Part shown: positions 38,776 through 50,219 of the stretch, one piece after another
How positions within the stretch are numbered: the stretch's first letter is position 1
Layout: each line of letters starts with the position of its first letter
From: Talpa occidentalis
Lineage: Eukaryota; Chordata; Mammalia; Eulipotyphla; Talpidae
Direction of reading: 5' to 3'
Length of the DNA: 64,000 nt
Assembly: GCF_014898055.3 (NCBI RefSeq)
Contig: NW_023601322.1
Location: 68,848,740 to 68,912,739 of the forward strand
Made by a program: the position numbers and the translations under genes
The notes under the pieces: generated by a model
The model's database searches: none
Told to the model about the DNA's origin: nothing
What the model saw: the letters and a program-made list of their open reading frames with translations, nothing else

Positions 38776-38929
38776 CCCTAGGTTGGTAGTTTTCCATGAT
38801 TTTTGTTTACTACAATGTGAAAAGTTCAGTAGCGATTACTTTCCTTAGGAGATCAAGGCTGATAACACCAGTGGTAAGCTATAGTAACATCACAAACTAA
38901 ATGAGAACACAGATCATTTCTGTGGTGTT

Positions 38930-39330
38930 TATCTCAAGGCTTCCTCACCTCAGTTTAAACATGGAAGACACCAGGCAGTCCTGAAGGACTAAGGAATAAT
39001 CAGTATTCTTGGAGGGTCTCAGGGTCATGAGAGATAAGGGAAAACTGTAGAACTTTGCAGACTACAGGAGACTAGGGAGAAATAACAACCCATGGCCATA
39101 TGGAACATAAAAGGACATTAGTTGAAACACTGGTTGGGTTTGGAAAGGATCTTTGGTTAATGGTATTGTTAATTTCCCAGTTCTAATAATTGCCTATGAC
39201 TATGAAAGATATAACATTGGGAAAGTCTGTGTGAGGGACATGTAGAATCTTTCTCGGTAGTTTTCTTGTAACTTTTATGTAAATTTAAAGGTAGCTCAAA
39301 GTTAAAAGTAGTAAAAAGTTAAAAATAGTC
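38930..39330 (+). repeat. Ancient L1 3'UTR-like fragment
   Basis: Shares the layout seen at 2210-2590 and 58240-58430: tttcccagttctaataattg, aacattgggaaagtctgtgt, then ttcttgtaacttttatgtaa and atttaaaggtag. Confidence 0.5.
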
Positions 39331-39720
39331 TCATATTTTATCGCACTCACATGTCTGTAGATGAGCCAGACTTGGCTTACCATGGCTCGGCTCTGTACCA
39401 ATCTGCGCTTTGGGTCCAGTTCCATGGGTGTCTCATTCTTTTTGGACCACAAGACTAGTGTACTTCTCATGATAATGGCAGAATTCCAGGAGATGAGCAA
39501 AACATGCAAGCACATTTTGAATCTCTGTGGCACATTTGCTAAATTCCTACTAGTCAGAGCACATCTTAAGCCAAGTTCAAGGGGTGGGCAAATACCCTCC
39601 TCCAGCAGCAGTAGTGGTGGTAGCAGCAGCAGCAACAGGCAGCAATAGGCAGCAAAGGCTGTAGATACAGGCAGGAGGGAAGAAAATTGGTCAAAATAAA
39701 ACAATCTACCACAGATTATT
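39330..39720. repeat. Ancient repeat plus AGC-rich simple repeat
   Basis: 39361-39600 resembles a widespread old repeat I cannot name (gggtccagttccatgggtgt; aggggtgggcaaataccctc). 39601-39650 is an imperfect (AGC/AGT/GGT)n tract, which creates a serine-rich reading on + and a leucine-rich reading on -. Neither is likely to be a gene. 39730-40550 is unassigned. Confidence 0.5.
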
Positions 39721-40554
39721 TCCATCCTGGGAAAAGTAGAAGTTGTTTCCTAGGACTTGGTCTGTAATTGAAGTCAGTGACAGAGAGACCCAGTGGCAGT
39801 CAAAACTCAAGTATGAAGTGGCCTTGACTAATTTGAACAGGATTTATACTTAATATGGACAGAGTTTCCTCAGGCTGGAGACTGTCCTCAGGGAACTAAT
39901 GGTAAGGAAACAAACACTGTAGGCTTCACAGTCCTGTTTGCCTTTCTGGATCTCTGTCTCATTTTCTGCCTGTCTCCTTGCCCTTCCCCTAATTTATAAC
40001 TCTTCACCTGCTTGTGTCTTTGGTTTTTTGCCTCTGCTCTATTCTTCCACAATGTTTTGGTTCCTTCTCCTCCTCGCAGAAACCTTAGAAGGATGCAGGT
40101 CAGAGCACACACTCTAACTTGGCCTTTTTCCAATGGGGTGGAAACCTTTGAAATACTGTATTTTCTGCTGCCTCTGCTGCTGCTCCTGCCATGGTGGTTT
40201 CGTGTATTTTAAATGAGCGTAACCTGTATTTTAAGTTAATGCTATTGTGGTTGCTCTTGCACCCTGTGGTGGCTTATGTGAAGGGAGTAATTTTGGAATT
40301 TTCCCCAAATAAAATAAGTTGATTCACAAACGATCCCAGTCTCTTCCTTGGCTAGCTTAGCATGGTACAACCTGTTGTGTTCTGAAAGTTATGAAGTCTA
40401 ACTTTGGTCAAGATACTATTATTATTGCTAGTAGTAGTATTACTTCTAAAGATAGATATTAACATGACTGCTAATTATGAATCTGCTTGCTCTAATAAAT
40501 ATCCTTGTTGGCCTTTCTACACCTCTCTAGATCAATTCGGATTTTATTTCAATT

Positions 40555-41340
40555 TTATTTTCACTTAGCAAATAATTGTTGGGCATTTACTCTATGATAA
40601 GTCATGTGATAGATCTTGGGGATAAACTAGCATTTTTGTTAGCCAGAAAAGTAAGAATATTAAAATATATTTACTAATTATTGTAAGTGCTGTAAAGAAA
40701 AGGTTTTTGGTGTTGTAAAAACCTTTATGGGCAACCAGATCTCAAGTGAGGAATTAGCAGAAGTAACCCTTAGTTGAGATTGGAAGGATGTGGAGAGGGA
40801 GGCTGAGGTTGGAAAGAACATTCTGGGCAAGGGGAATAGCAGGTGGAATGACTTTTTGGTAGGAAGGCACACAGTTCTTTCATGGAGTGGAAAATGCCAG
40901 TGTGGTTTAGAGCATGGGATTGAAGAATGGACAACACTGAAGAGATAAACAGGGTCTAGATTCTAATGAGCCTCATTGGCCAGTGTGAGGATTTTCATTT
41001 TGATTCTAATCACAATATGAAGCCATTAAAAGGTTTGAAGCATGAGGAATGACAGTCAGATTTATATTTGGGGGAGCGGGGAATTCATTGTAAAGAACAG
41101 TTGAACTGGTGGATAAGAATAGATGAGGAGGCCAGTTTGGAAGGTTGTGGCACTGTCCAGAGAGAGATGGTGATGGTTCAGACAAGAGCCGTGTTGAGGA
41201 GGAGAGAGGGAAGAGTATGAATTCAGGAAAAATGTAACAGTGGAAATCAAAAGCTTTTAGAGACAGATTGGGTATGGGCCGGCCATGTAGAGGAAAATAT
41301 CAAGGATGACCAGCTCTTAGCATTCAGCCAAGAAGCTACT
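40555..41340. repeat. Ancient interspersed repeat, unnamed, related to 60020-60300 and 61040-61640
   Basis: Shared order of phrases: an opening on 'growth towards a limit' type text (gggcatttactctatgataa), ggtggaatgactttttggta, then gaagccattaaaaggtttga and a gaatgacagtcagattt-like end. The similarity between the three stretches suggests one old family. 41340-41870 is unassigned. Confidence 0.4.
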
Positions 41341-41959
41341 GTATTGTTTTATTATTATTTCTCCAGGTAAAACAGCCTTTCCCCTGATTCATACGGTTAG
41401 ATATAAAATTTCTGCTAAAAAACTTACCTCTTTGCTTCATGATCATAGGAATAGATGTTGCTAGTTCTTTGTCATTCTTGCCAATATTTGGCCTCATTTC
41501 CTCCCAGAATCAAATTTCTCAGCCACCAGCTCTCTTTTCTTATTCCATCCTGGGCTTCTGATGATGCGCTAAGCTAACAACCTCCACAACCCATCTAGTC
41601 CTTCTGACTTTGCTTCTCCAGCAGCAGCCTGTCAGTTTCTGTGTCTGATCCTACCCATGCCAGGCTCATCTATTTAGGACTCCCTTTCTTCTCAATCAGG
41701 TTCTTCAGTTTTCTGCCTCATTTAACCCTCAATCTTATTCAGGAACTGCTCCCCACCCCCAAGGTTTCCTCACTCTGCTCTGGACATATATATATATTTT
41801 TAAATCATTGGAGCATTTGGAATGAGCTTGGGGCTAGAAAGTGGATCATTATGCACATACACTCTGGTGTACTTCTCATTTATTTATTTATTTATTTATT
41901 TATTAAAATTTGGAGCCTGAAACATTTGTGTTTATTTATTTATAAGCATTTATTTATTT

Positions 41960-42210
41960 ATTTATTTATACAAGCACTGGGCACAGTCAGAAGCACGGGA
42001 GGGTGAGAGAATTCACCAGAGTGGGGAGCAGAGCAGGCAGAAGGACCGAAGTACACTGCTGAGGGGAGCAGCAGGCGGCAGGAGAGGTCTGTGTGCCATG
42101 CGGGACCCTCCTCCGGTGGCCGGGGAGCAGCTGGGGATCGAACCAACGTCGCAGAGGCTTCGGGCAGCCCCAGAACCCAGCGCTCAACCGCTGCGCCACT
42201 GGGGAGGCCC
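41960..42210 (-). mobile_element. tRNA-derived SINE, subfamily A, with extra 3' sequence
   Basis: TSD acttctcatttattt at 41871-41885 and 42211-42225. Between the left TSD and the SINE body are two TTTA/ATTT tracts separated by unique aaaatttggagcctgaaac (41886-41959), so the insertion is longer than the SINE. The head is complete. Confidence 0.9.
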
Positions 42211-42569
42211 ACTTCTCATTTATTTTTTTAGCCAGATACAGAAACGCCCTGTCAAAGCGGGCTGGCAGGAATAGAATGGCATGTCTTGGCATGGACTTCC
42301 CCTGGCAGCTTGATTCTCTGGTGGAGGTACAGTGGTTGGTGGAAGGTGGAATTCACAATGGTCCTTCCACAATTGAGAAAATCTGAGTTCTTACACCATA
42401 ATTACTGTTTCATGCTCGAGATTTGTCTGATTGTCTGAAAGCACTTGTGCTATGTGCTACCCTAAAAGGAATTTTTTTTTTTTTCAGATTGTCATCCTTT
42501 CTTGGTTCTTGAATCAAGCTCCTCAGTATCAGCAAGGTGTTGCCATCCTCTGGCAGGAGAAAGCAGAGT

Positions 42570-42755
42570 CAGAGTTGAGGTGTCAGAGCAGCTTCTCTGC
42601 TTTAAATTATCAATCTCCTGAAGAGCTCTTTCCTGAAATTCTCTATCCCCGTTGCCATGAGTATTCCTCTTTGTATTCCTAGTACATACCACAGTGGCCT
42701 TGTATATAGTAGTTGCTTAGTAAATATCAATTGCATGAATGAATGAATGTAACAT
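42570..42755 (+). repeat. L2 3' end fragment
   Basis: tttgtattcctagtacatac, cacagtggccttgtatatag, tagttgcttagtaaatatca, then a (gaat)n end: typical of the L2 3' terminus. 42755-43507 up to exon 4 is unassigned. Confidence 0.6.
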
Positions 42756-43507
42756 TCCATTGTAGCATGTGATCAGCTCTTCTGAGTTAGCTAGGAATAG
42801 GTTTTGGTTTCTCTCTGGTTCTGATTCCCTGCTTCCTTCATTTGCTATGTTTTCCTGCCTTCCAGCCTCTTCCTTTTTCCTTGTCCCATCTCATAAATGT
42901 TAAATGCCACAAATTTTATGTGTTAAGGGATGGCATATGACTGGGGTAACAAGAAAGAGGTAATACAGCACCTGTACTGAGAGAGGGTAGAGCCTCATAG
43001 AAAGAGTTTGATTAACTAGCTAAGGGTTTTAGAGTATAAACTTACTGGAATAACAATTTGGAGTTCTGTGGATTTCAGGGGAGGGGATGGAAAAGTGTCA
43101 TAGTGGAGGCAGTAATGTGATCATGTCCCGAAGGGTGAGTAGATAGTCACCATTCATCTGCACACACCAAAAGGTTTATTGTAGCTTAATTTAAACAAAA
43201 GAACTTAAATATGCAGCTTCGAACTAAGGAACTCTGGACTCTAGAATGAAGTGCATGTACCTTTGTATACCTTCTCCCATTCCCTTATTTGATATGATTT
43301 AGAAATGGAGTATACGTGAGTGGTGAGTGTGTAAGAGAGAGGGATGGATTCAGGTAACTGAACACAGCAGACTTCATGAACTGGCCTTCATGAACTAATA
43401 AGTTCTGTTGACTTGTTACCAACCATTCTATCGTAGTGTCCCAAGGAGGACCTTATACCTCATGAGTGTATACCTTATACCTTACACCTCTCTCTTCTCT
43501 GCTTTAG

Positions 43508-43628
43508 GTCAGGCTGTCCCTGCAGGATCTCATGTGCGGCTAAATCTCCAGACTGGGGCAAGAGAAGTGAAACTCCAATATGAAGACAAGTTCCAAAACA
43601 ATTTGAAAGGCTCAAGAAAAGGAAGAAG
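43508..43628 (+). CDS. SIL1: SIL1 coding exon 4 (partial gene)
   Basis: This internal exon encodes the segment from [17 protein letters not shown] through [11 protein letters not shown] and ends in SRKGRR at the junction with the next exon. It matches human SIL1 residues about 82-118 as I remember them. SIL1 is an ER-lumenal nucleotide exchange factor that releases ADP from BiP (HSPA5); loss causes Marinesco-Sjogren syndrome in people. The acceptor is a pyrimidine tract ending ctttag, and the donor is AAG|GTACAG. The exon enters in phase 1 (first base of a Gly codon supplied upstream) and leaves after two bases of an Arg codon, completed by the first base of the next exon. It is 121 nt long, against about 109 nt in human; the extra 12 nt add four residues just before the donor. 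Human R111 is Q here. This region precedes the armadillo-repeat core, so change may be tolerated. Confidence 0.93.
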
Positions 43629-44309
43629 GTACAGTATCAACCCTGGGGACCAGGAGGCTAAGTGACAGCTTTAATATTTTTTAATTCTAAAATAATGACA
43701 GTGTAGTGTTTCTTATCCCAATTCACATGCCTTTTTAAAAAATTTGAAAGTGAATAGCCTAGAATTTGTAATAAATCTGTCAGGGTTTTATGGAAGTTTA
43801 CTACTGTAGTCTTTGGAAAGAAATAGTTTGCAAAGCAAATTGATACTTTAAAAAAAGGCTGTAGGGGGATGCTTAACCTGCTTTAAAAATGAAGCTCTTT
43901 TCCCCAGTACTTTAAGAGCACCCATTTGAATCCCAACAATTAATGCACTGATTACAGATGAGTCATCTATTCATTAAAACATGCCTGTTAGGCCTTCTGC
44001 TTTGCAGTAATACTTCCTTAGTGAACAATAAAATTGCATTTTAAAGTCTTTAATTCAGAGTAACTTTTCCTCTTGTTAGTCCATATTTATTCTAGTGTAA
44101 AAGTCCTTCATTGGTTAGAGGTTGCCTTATTTTTTTAATGACCAGTTTATTTGATTTTGGACAATTTATAGTCCCTATATTTCTGTCCTTTGCTTTGAAT
44201 TACAAATATTTCTGCTATTGCCTGCATGAAGGAGGAGGTTGAGGTATGAGTTTGCAGGGTCTGTTAGAGTTGTGCAATTTGAATGGTCAGTATAAATACC
44301 AGCCACAAA

Positions 44310-44482
44310 GTTTCTAACACAGGCACCAACAAATTAGGGTCTGTGGGTCATCCTGGGACTGCTGCCTGTTTTTGAATGACCTACAAAAGTTAACATTTTT
44401 TTAATGGCTGGAAACAAAGCAAAAAAATAATATTTCATGACTTTTGAAAATTACATGAAAATAAAATTTCAGTGCCCATAAA
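44310..44482 (+). mobile_element. hAT-type DNA element, left half (split by L1)
   Basis: caccaacaaattagggtctg, gcctgtttttgaatgaccta, and ttcagtgcccataaa at the break. It resumes at 50220. The same family appears at 60300-60500. Confidence 0.65.
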
Positions 44483-44727
44483 GTTTTTTTTAATATTTTA
44501 TTTTATATAATTCTTAACATCAATTTTCATTTTTGCACAATGTATGCATTTTCATTTTGGTTATATTCCCCATGCAATTGCACTCCCTTATTTTGACCCT
44601 AATCATTCCTCTCCTCCTTGCCCCCTGTAGTGTGTCTCTGGTTTATAGTTGCTTGTTGATTTTGATTTTTTTCTTTATTATAGTTAGTCTTTTTCCTGGT
44701 CCCTTATTTAGGTTTTCTAAATTCCTG

Positions 44728-47700
44728 CTATGAGTGAGACCATTGGTATTTTTCTTTTTCTTTCTGGTTTATTTCGCTGAGCATGATCCCTTCCAGCTCC
44801 ATCCATGTTGCTGCAAATTGCATGAGTTTATCTTTTTTGATTGCTAAGTAATATTCCATTGTGTATATATACCACATCTTCTTGATCCAGTCATCTATCT
44901 TTGGGCATTTGGGTTGTTTCCATAGCTTAGTTATTGTAAATAGTGCTGCTATAATCATAGGAGTGCAGGTGCCCTTTTGAATTAATGTTTCTGTGTCATT
45001 TGGGTAAATACCTAGGAGTGGAATTGCTAGATCATATGGAAGCTCTATCTTTAGTCGGTTGAGGAATCTCCACATAGCTTTCCATAGTGGTTAGACCAGT
45101 TTGCACTCCCACCCAGCAGTGCAGGAGAGCTCCTTTTTCTCCACATCTTCACCAACATTTATTGTTGTTAGTTTTTTAAATATGTGCCATTCTCACTGGT
45201 GTGAGATGGTATCTCATTGTCGTTTTGATTTGCTTTTCCCTGATTGCAAGTGATGTTGACCATTTTTTTCATATGCCTGTTGGCCATTTGCATTGCCTCT
45301 TTGGAAAGTTTCTTTTTAGCTCTTCTGCTCATTTTTTGACTGGATTATTTGTTTTTGTTGAGTCTCATCAGCTGTTTGTAGATTTTTGTGATCAGTCCTT
45401 TATCATTAGTATTATGCCCAAAAATTTTTTCCCAGTTGGTGGGGTTTCTCTTTGTTTTGGTTATTGTCTCTTTTGCTGTGCAGAAGCGTTTTAATTTGAT
45501 GTAGTCCCAGCTGTTTATCTTTGCCTTCACTATCACTGCTTTGGGTGATGTTTCTGTAAAGATGTGCATGTCATGTAGTGTTTCGCCTATATTTCCTTTT
45601 ATGTATTTTATGGTTTCAGATCTTAAGTCTAGTTCTTTAATCCATTTTGAGTTGGTTTTTGTGCATGGTGTGAGGTAGTAGTCAAGCTTCATTCTTTTGC
45701 ATGTAGCGACCCAGTTTTCCCAGCACCATTTATTGAACAAACTTTCTTTGCTCCATTGCATAGTCTTTGCTCCTTTGTCAAAGATTAGTTGACCGTAAAT
45801 CTGTGGGTTTATTTCTGGATTTTCTATTTGGGCCCATTGTTCGTGTGTCTGTTCTTGTTCCAATAGCATGCAGTTCTGATTCTTACGGCTTTGTAGTATA
45901 GTTTGAAATCTGGGAGTGTGATACCTCCCTTCTTTTTTTTTTTTTTCAGGAGGGCTTTGGCTATTCGGGGTTTTTGGTGGCTCCATATGAATTTCATCAA
46001 TAATTGTTCTATTTCTTTGAAGAATGTCATTGAAATTTTTATTGGAAGAGCACTGAATCTGTAAATTGCTTTTGGTAGGATGGCCATTTTGATAACGTTA
46101 GTTCTTCCAATCCATGATCAGGGGATGTCTTTCCCTTTCTTTGTGTCTTCTATTTCTTTTAACAGTGTTTTATAGTTTTCTTTGTATAGGTCCTTTACCT
46201 CTTTTGTTAGGTTTATTCCCAAGTATTTGATTTTTTTGTTTCAATAATAAAAGGGATGGTTTTCTTGATTTCTTCTTCTTCAGATTTATTGTTTGTGTAT
46301 AGGAAGGCTACTGATTTTTGTGTGTTAATTTTGTATCCTGCCCCTTTACTAAACCGATTGATTAGTTTAATTAGCTTTTCTGTGGCGTTTTTGGGGTTCT
46401 CTGTATATTATCATATCATCTGCAAATATTGATAGCTTGACTTCTTCCTTTCCTATTTGGATTCCTTGTATGTCTTTCTCTTGTCTTATTGCTCTAGCTA
46501 GGACGTCCAGTATTATATTGAAAAGCAGTGGTGAGAGTGGACATCCTTGTCTTGTTCCAGATCTTAATGGAAATGCTTTCAGCTTTTCGCCATTGAGAAT
46601 GATATTGGCCGTGGGCTTGTCATAGATGGCCTTTATGATGTTGAGGTATGTTCCTTGTATCCCAAGAATTTCAAGGGCCTAATCATACATGGGTGCTGTA
46701 CTTTGTCGAAAGCTTTCTCAGCATCTGTTGATATTATCATATGGTTTTTATATTTCTTTTTGTTGTATTGGATTACATTGATTGATTTTCGGATGCTGAA
46801 TCATCCTTGTGTCCCTGAATAAATCCTACTTGGTCATGGTGAATTATTTTATGGATACATTGTTGGATTCTAATAGCTAAAATTTTACTGAGGATTTTTG
46901 CATCAATGTTCATTGGAGAGATTGGCCTATAGGTTTTTTTTGTGTGTGTGTGTGTTGTCCTTGTTTGGTTTTGGTGTTAGTGTAATGTTGGCTTCATAGA
47001 ACATAGTTGGTATTATCCCTTCCTTCTCAGTTTTTTGAAAGAGTTTGTGAAGGATAGACACTAATTTGCTTCTGAATGTTTGGTAGAATTCATTTGTAAA
47101 TCCATCAGGTCCTGGGCTTTTGTTTTTGGGAAGGGTTTTGATTACCATTTCAATTTCGCTGCTTGTAATTGATCTCTTAAGGTGTTCTATGTCTTTATCT
47201 AGCTTTGGGTAATTGTAGAGTTGTAGGGATTTGTTCATCTCTTCTAGATAGTTGAGCTTGTTTGCATATAGCTATTCATAGTAGTTTCTGGTTATTCTTT
47301 TGATTTTTGCTGTGTCTGTTGTGATTTCTCCTCTTTCATTTGTGATCCTATTTATTTGTGATTTCTCCCATTTTTCCTTTGTGAGCCTGGCTAGGGGTTT
47401 GTGTATTTTATTTATTTTTTCAAAGAACCACCTTTTCGTTTTGTTGATCTTTTGGATTGTTTTTTTTTAGTTTCTATTTCATTTATTTCTGCTTTGATTT
47501 GTATTATTTCTTTTCTTCTCCTGGTTTTGGGGTTTTTTCCTTGTGCTTTTTCTAGTTCTTTGAGCTTTGAGATTAGGGTGTTTCTTCGAGTTCTTTCTTG
47601 TTTCTTGATGTGAGCCTGTATTGCTATATATTTTCCTCTTATTGTTTTTGCTGCATCCCATACATTTAGGAAATTGGTGTCCTCCTTGTTGTTCATCTCA

Positions 47701-48521
47701 AAGTATTTTTTAATTTCTTCTTTGATCTCCTCATTAGTCCAGTGGTCTTCCTGTACTGTGGGTTTCAATCTCCATGAGGTAGGAGAGTTCCTTGCCTTCT
47801 TTTATGGTTTATTTCTAGTTTGATGCCTTCATGATCAGAGAAGATGGTTGGTATGATTTTAATCTTGGTGTATCTGTTGATGTTTGTCTTATGTCCCAGT
47901 ATGTGATCGATCCTGGAGAATGATCCATGCGCGCTTGAGAAAAATGTATACTCAGATTTTTTTGGGTTTAATGTTCTATAGATGTCTGTTAAGCCCATGA
48001 GCTCTAGATCTTTATTTAGAGCTTTAGTGTCCTTAGTTATTTTTTGTCTTGTTGATCTATCCATTGTTGATAGTGGTGTGTTGAAGTCTCCTACAACATA
48101 TGTGTTTTCTCTGATGTCTGTTTTCAGAGATGATAATAGTTGTCTGATGTATTTTGGTGCCCCTTCATTTGGTGAGTATATGTTAATGAGTGTTGTTTCT
48201 TCTTGAGGTATTGTCCCCTTGATCATAATGTAGTGACCATCTGGGTCTCTTTTTATTTTTTTTGAGTTTGAAATCTGTTTTATCTGATATAAGCATAGCT
48301 GTTCCTGCCTTCTTTTTTGGTCCATTTGCTTGTAGGATTGTTTTCCATCCTTTTACTTTCAGTCTATTTTTATCTTTTGTAGTTAAGTGAGTTTCCTGGA
48401 GACAGCCAAAGGTTGGATTTTGCTTCTTAATCCAGCCTGCAACTCTGTGTCTTTTTATTGAAGTGTTTAGTCCGTTTACATTTAGGGTTAATATTGATAT
48501 GTTAGCGTCTGTATTTGCCAT
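44728..48521 (-). pseudogene. L1 ORF2 (endonuclease + reverse transcriptase), broken
   Basis: Start ATG at 48521 (MANTDANISILTLNVNGLN), opening an APE-type endonuclease domain with the catalytic-like QETHL and GDFNTPLS motifs. The RT palm FADD is present at 46415-46426, and the end at 44728 matches the C-terminus of the other L1. The frame is lost at several points: near the A-run at 48248-48263, near 47765, in 46100-46900, at the poly-A/lysine run 45933-45948 and in 45075-45345. Expected full length is about 1,260 residues. It cannot encode an intact enzyme as written. Confidence 0.9.
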
Positions 48522-48667
48522 TTTTTTGTCCTTTCTCTAGTTTTGTTTTGTTTTATTTATTTGCTTATTTGTTTATTTGTTTATTTATTTATTTGTCTTG
48601 TTTCATTCTTATTCATCCCTCAGTTGTTTCTGGCTTTAGGACTCCTTGTATTTTTTGGAGTGGGGGT

Positions 48668-49580
48668 TTAGTTGTAATGAAACTCTGGAGTTTGTTTGTC
48701 TGGGAAGGTCCTTATTTCTTCATAGAGGAAGGAAAGCTTTGCTGGATAGATTATTCTTGGTTGGCATTTGTTGTCATGGAGTCTGTTGACTATGTCCCTC
48801 CACTCTCTCCTTGCCTGTAGTGTTTCTTCGGAGAAGTCTGATGTCAGCCTGGTTCGTTTTCCTCTGTAGGTTTTCTGTTTCTTCTCTCTTGTCATCTTCA
48901 TTATTTTTTCCTTGTCTTGGATTCTTGGGAGCTTTACTATTATGTGTCTTGCTGTATTTTTCCTTTCATCATGGAAATTTGGTGTTTTTCTTGCTTCTTG
49001 TATGTCTATTTTCAGCTCCTTCTTTATGTCTGGGATGATCTCTTCAGTCATTTCCTTGAATATTTTCTCTGTTGCTATGTCTCTCTCCTCTCCTTCTGGG
49101 ATTCCTATAACTTTTATATTTCCTTTCCTCATGGAGTCAGATAGTTCCCAAAGTCTTTCTTCATTCTTCTTCATTCATACTTCTCTTTCCTTTTCTGTTT
49201 TGGTTCTTTTTATTTCTGTCTTCGAGAGTACTTATTCCTTCTTCCATTTCATCTATTCTGCTATCACTGCTTTTCCCAGAGTTCTTTCGCTCCTCCATTA
49301 ATCCTTTGATCTCCTGTATTTCTTTCACTTCCCTCTTTAGGGACTAAAATTTCGTTCTTCTGATCATTGATTATTTTTCCCTTATTGTTGTTTTCCTTAA
49401 TGACTTCTGTCAGTTTTTTAATCACGGCAATATTAAATTCTCTTTCTGGAAGGCTCAGAAGTTCTTCCAAGTCACTGTTGTTGCAATCTGGTGGGTGATT
49501 TTCTTTTTGTGGTGTGTCTTTTCCCTGAGGACTTGCTTGGTTGCTTGTAGTTTTTCTTCTCCCTGCTGCTTGCTTTCTAA
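48668..49580 (-). pseudogene. L1 ORF1 (RNA-binding chaperone), broken
   Basis: N-terminal part NNSDLEELLSLPEREFN reads leftward from about 49480. The RRM and C-terminal domain lie at 48668-49174 with IKVIGIPEGEERDIATEKIF, the motif ARHIIVKLPRI, and LQARREWRDIV. The middle coiled-coil part is frame-shifted between 49175 and 49270. I see no clear ATG for the true N-terminus, so the right edge is approximate. ORF1p normally forms trimers that coat L1 RNA. Confidence 0.85.
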
Positions 49581-49835
49581 CTTATCCTATGTGTTGGGAC
49601 ACTGTGTTGCTGGTACTGGCCAGCATCTTTTTGGTGTGCTCTTTCCGAGATATCAGAATCTGGTGGTCCAATCAAGTCAAATACTGTTAAACCAGAAGTC
49701 CAGTAGGGCAGTGGAACTATGAATATGTTAGTGGTCGCTGTCACAGAATATCTCCTCCTTCTATATTTGTTTGATTCCAAAGGTGTGTCTTCAAGTCCCA
49801 CAGACTGCTCTCTAGGAGAGGTGGCTGGATTGCTC

Positions 49836-50219
49836 CCTGGGCTCCAAATCGCTGGATCCCCCTCTGGGCTCCAACTCCCTGCCAGTCGGGGCCTGGCTTT
49901 TGAGGGCCTTCAGCTCTCCTCTGGCTGCAGGGGCAGCCCTCTCCCAGTTCCATGTGGTCTTGGTTGATGCAAAGGTCCCTATTCTAAAACGGCGAGTTGG
50001 AAGCGCATTTTCTGTGCCCGTGGTCTGCCCTGGTGGTAGCTGCCAGATCCCCGTCAGGGCTCCGACTGCTGGCCAGATGGGGCCTGGCATGAGGGGGCTT
50101 CCCAGCCCACCTTAGGCTGTGGAGCCAGCCCTCTCCCAGTTTCGAGCAGTCTTTGTTGAAGCAAAGATCCCTATTCTAAAATGGCGAGTCGGAAGCACAC
50201 TTTCATGTGCCTGTGGTCT
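49836..50219 (-). promoter_or_regulatory. L1 5'UTR: two tandem 192-bp units
   Basis: The units align at a constant offset of about 192: aaaggtccctattctaaaa at 49971 and aaagatccctattctaaaa at 50163; ctggatccc at 49852 and cagatcccc at 50044. Tandem 5'UTR monomers act as promoters in some mammalian L1 lineages, notably mouse. Transcription would run toward lower coordinates. The right-hand unit carries AAAATGGCG (50178-50186), a YY1-like core on the + strand; the other unit has AAAACGGCG (49986-49994). Confidence 0.75.

Larger units (their letters stand above)
1..43507 (+). other. SIL1: SIL1 intron 3 (3' part)
   Basis: All sequence before exon 4 is intronic by inference from the exon 4 acceptor at 43506-43507. 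At least 43.5 kb of this intron is present, and long early introns are normal for SIL1. Its content is the repeats listed individually. I saw no other coding exon of a known gene on either strand. Confidence 0.85.
44483..50219 (-). mobile_element. Near full-length LINE-1 with tandem 5'UTR units
   Basis: About 5.7 kb, antisense to SIL1. In L1 order (right to left): two 192-bp 5'UTR units, a nonrepeated 5'UTR part, ORF1, a spacer of about 145 bp, ORF2, 3'UTR and an A-tail (T-run at 44484-44491). It interrupts a hAT-type element; the 7-bp ccataaa at 44476-44482 and 50220-50226 is the probable, short TSD. ORFs are broken by small indels, so it is older than the L1 at 30968. Confidence 0.93.

Noticed and set aside
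39285..39725. 146-codon leucine-rich frame on - and serine-rich frame on +
   Set aside because: The runs come from an AGC-type simple repeat joined to ancient repeat sequence.
47765..48521. A host endonuclease gene
   Set aside because: Continuous with L1 ORF2: L1 ORF1 upstream, RT motif and 3'UTR downstream, so it is the L1 endonuclease domain.
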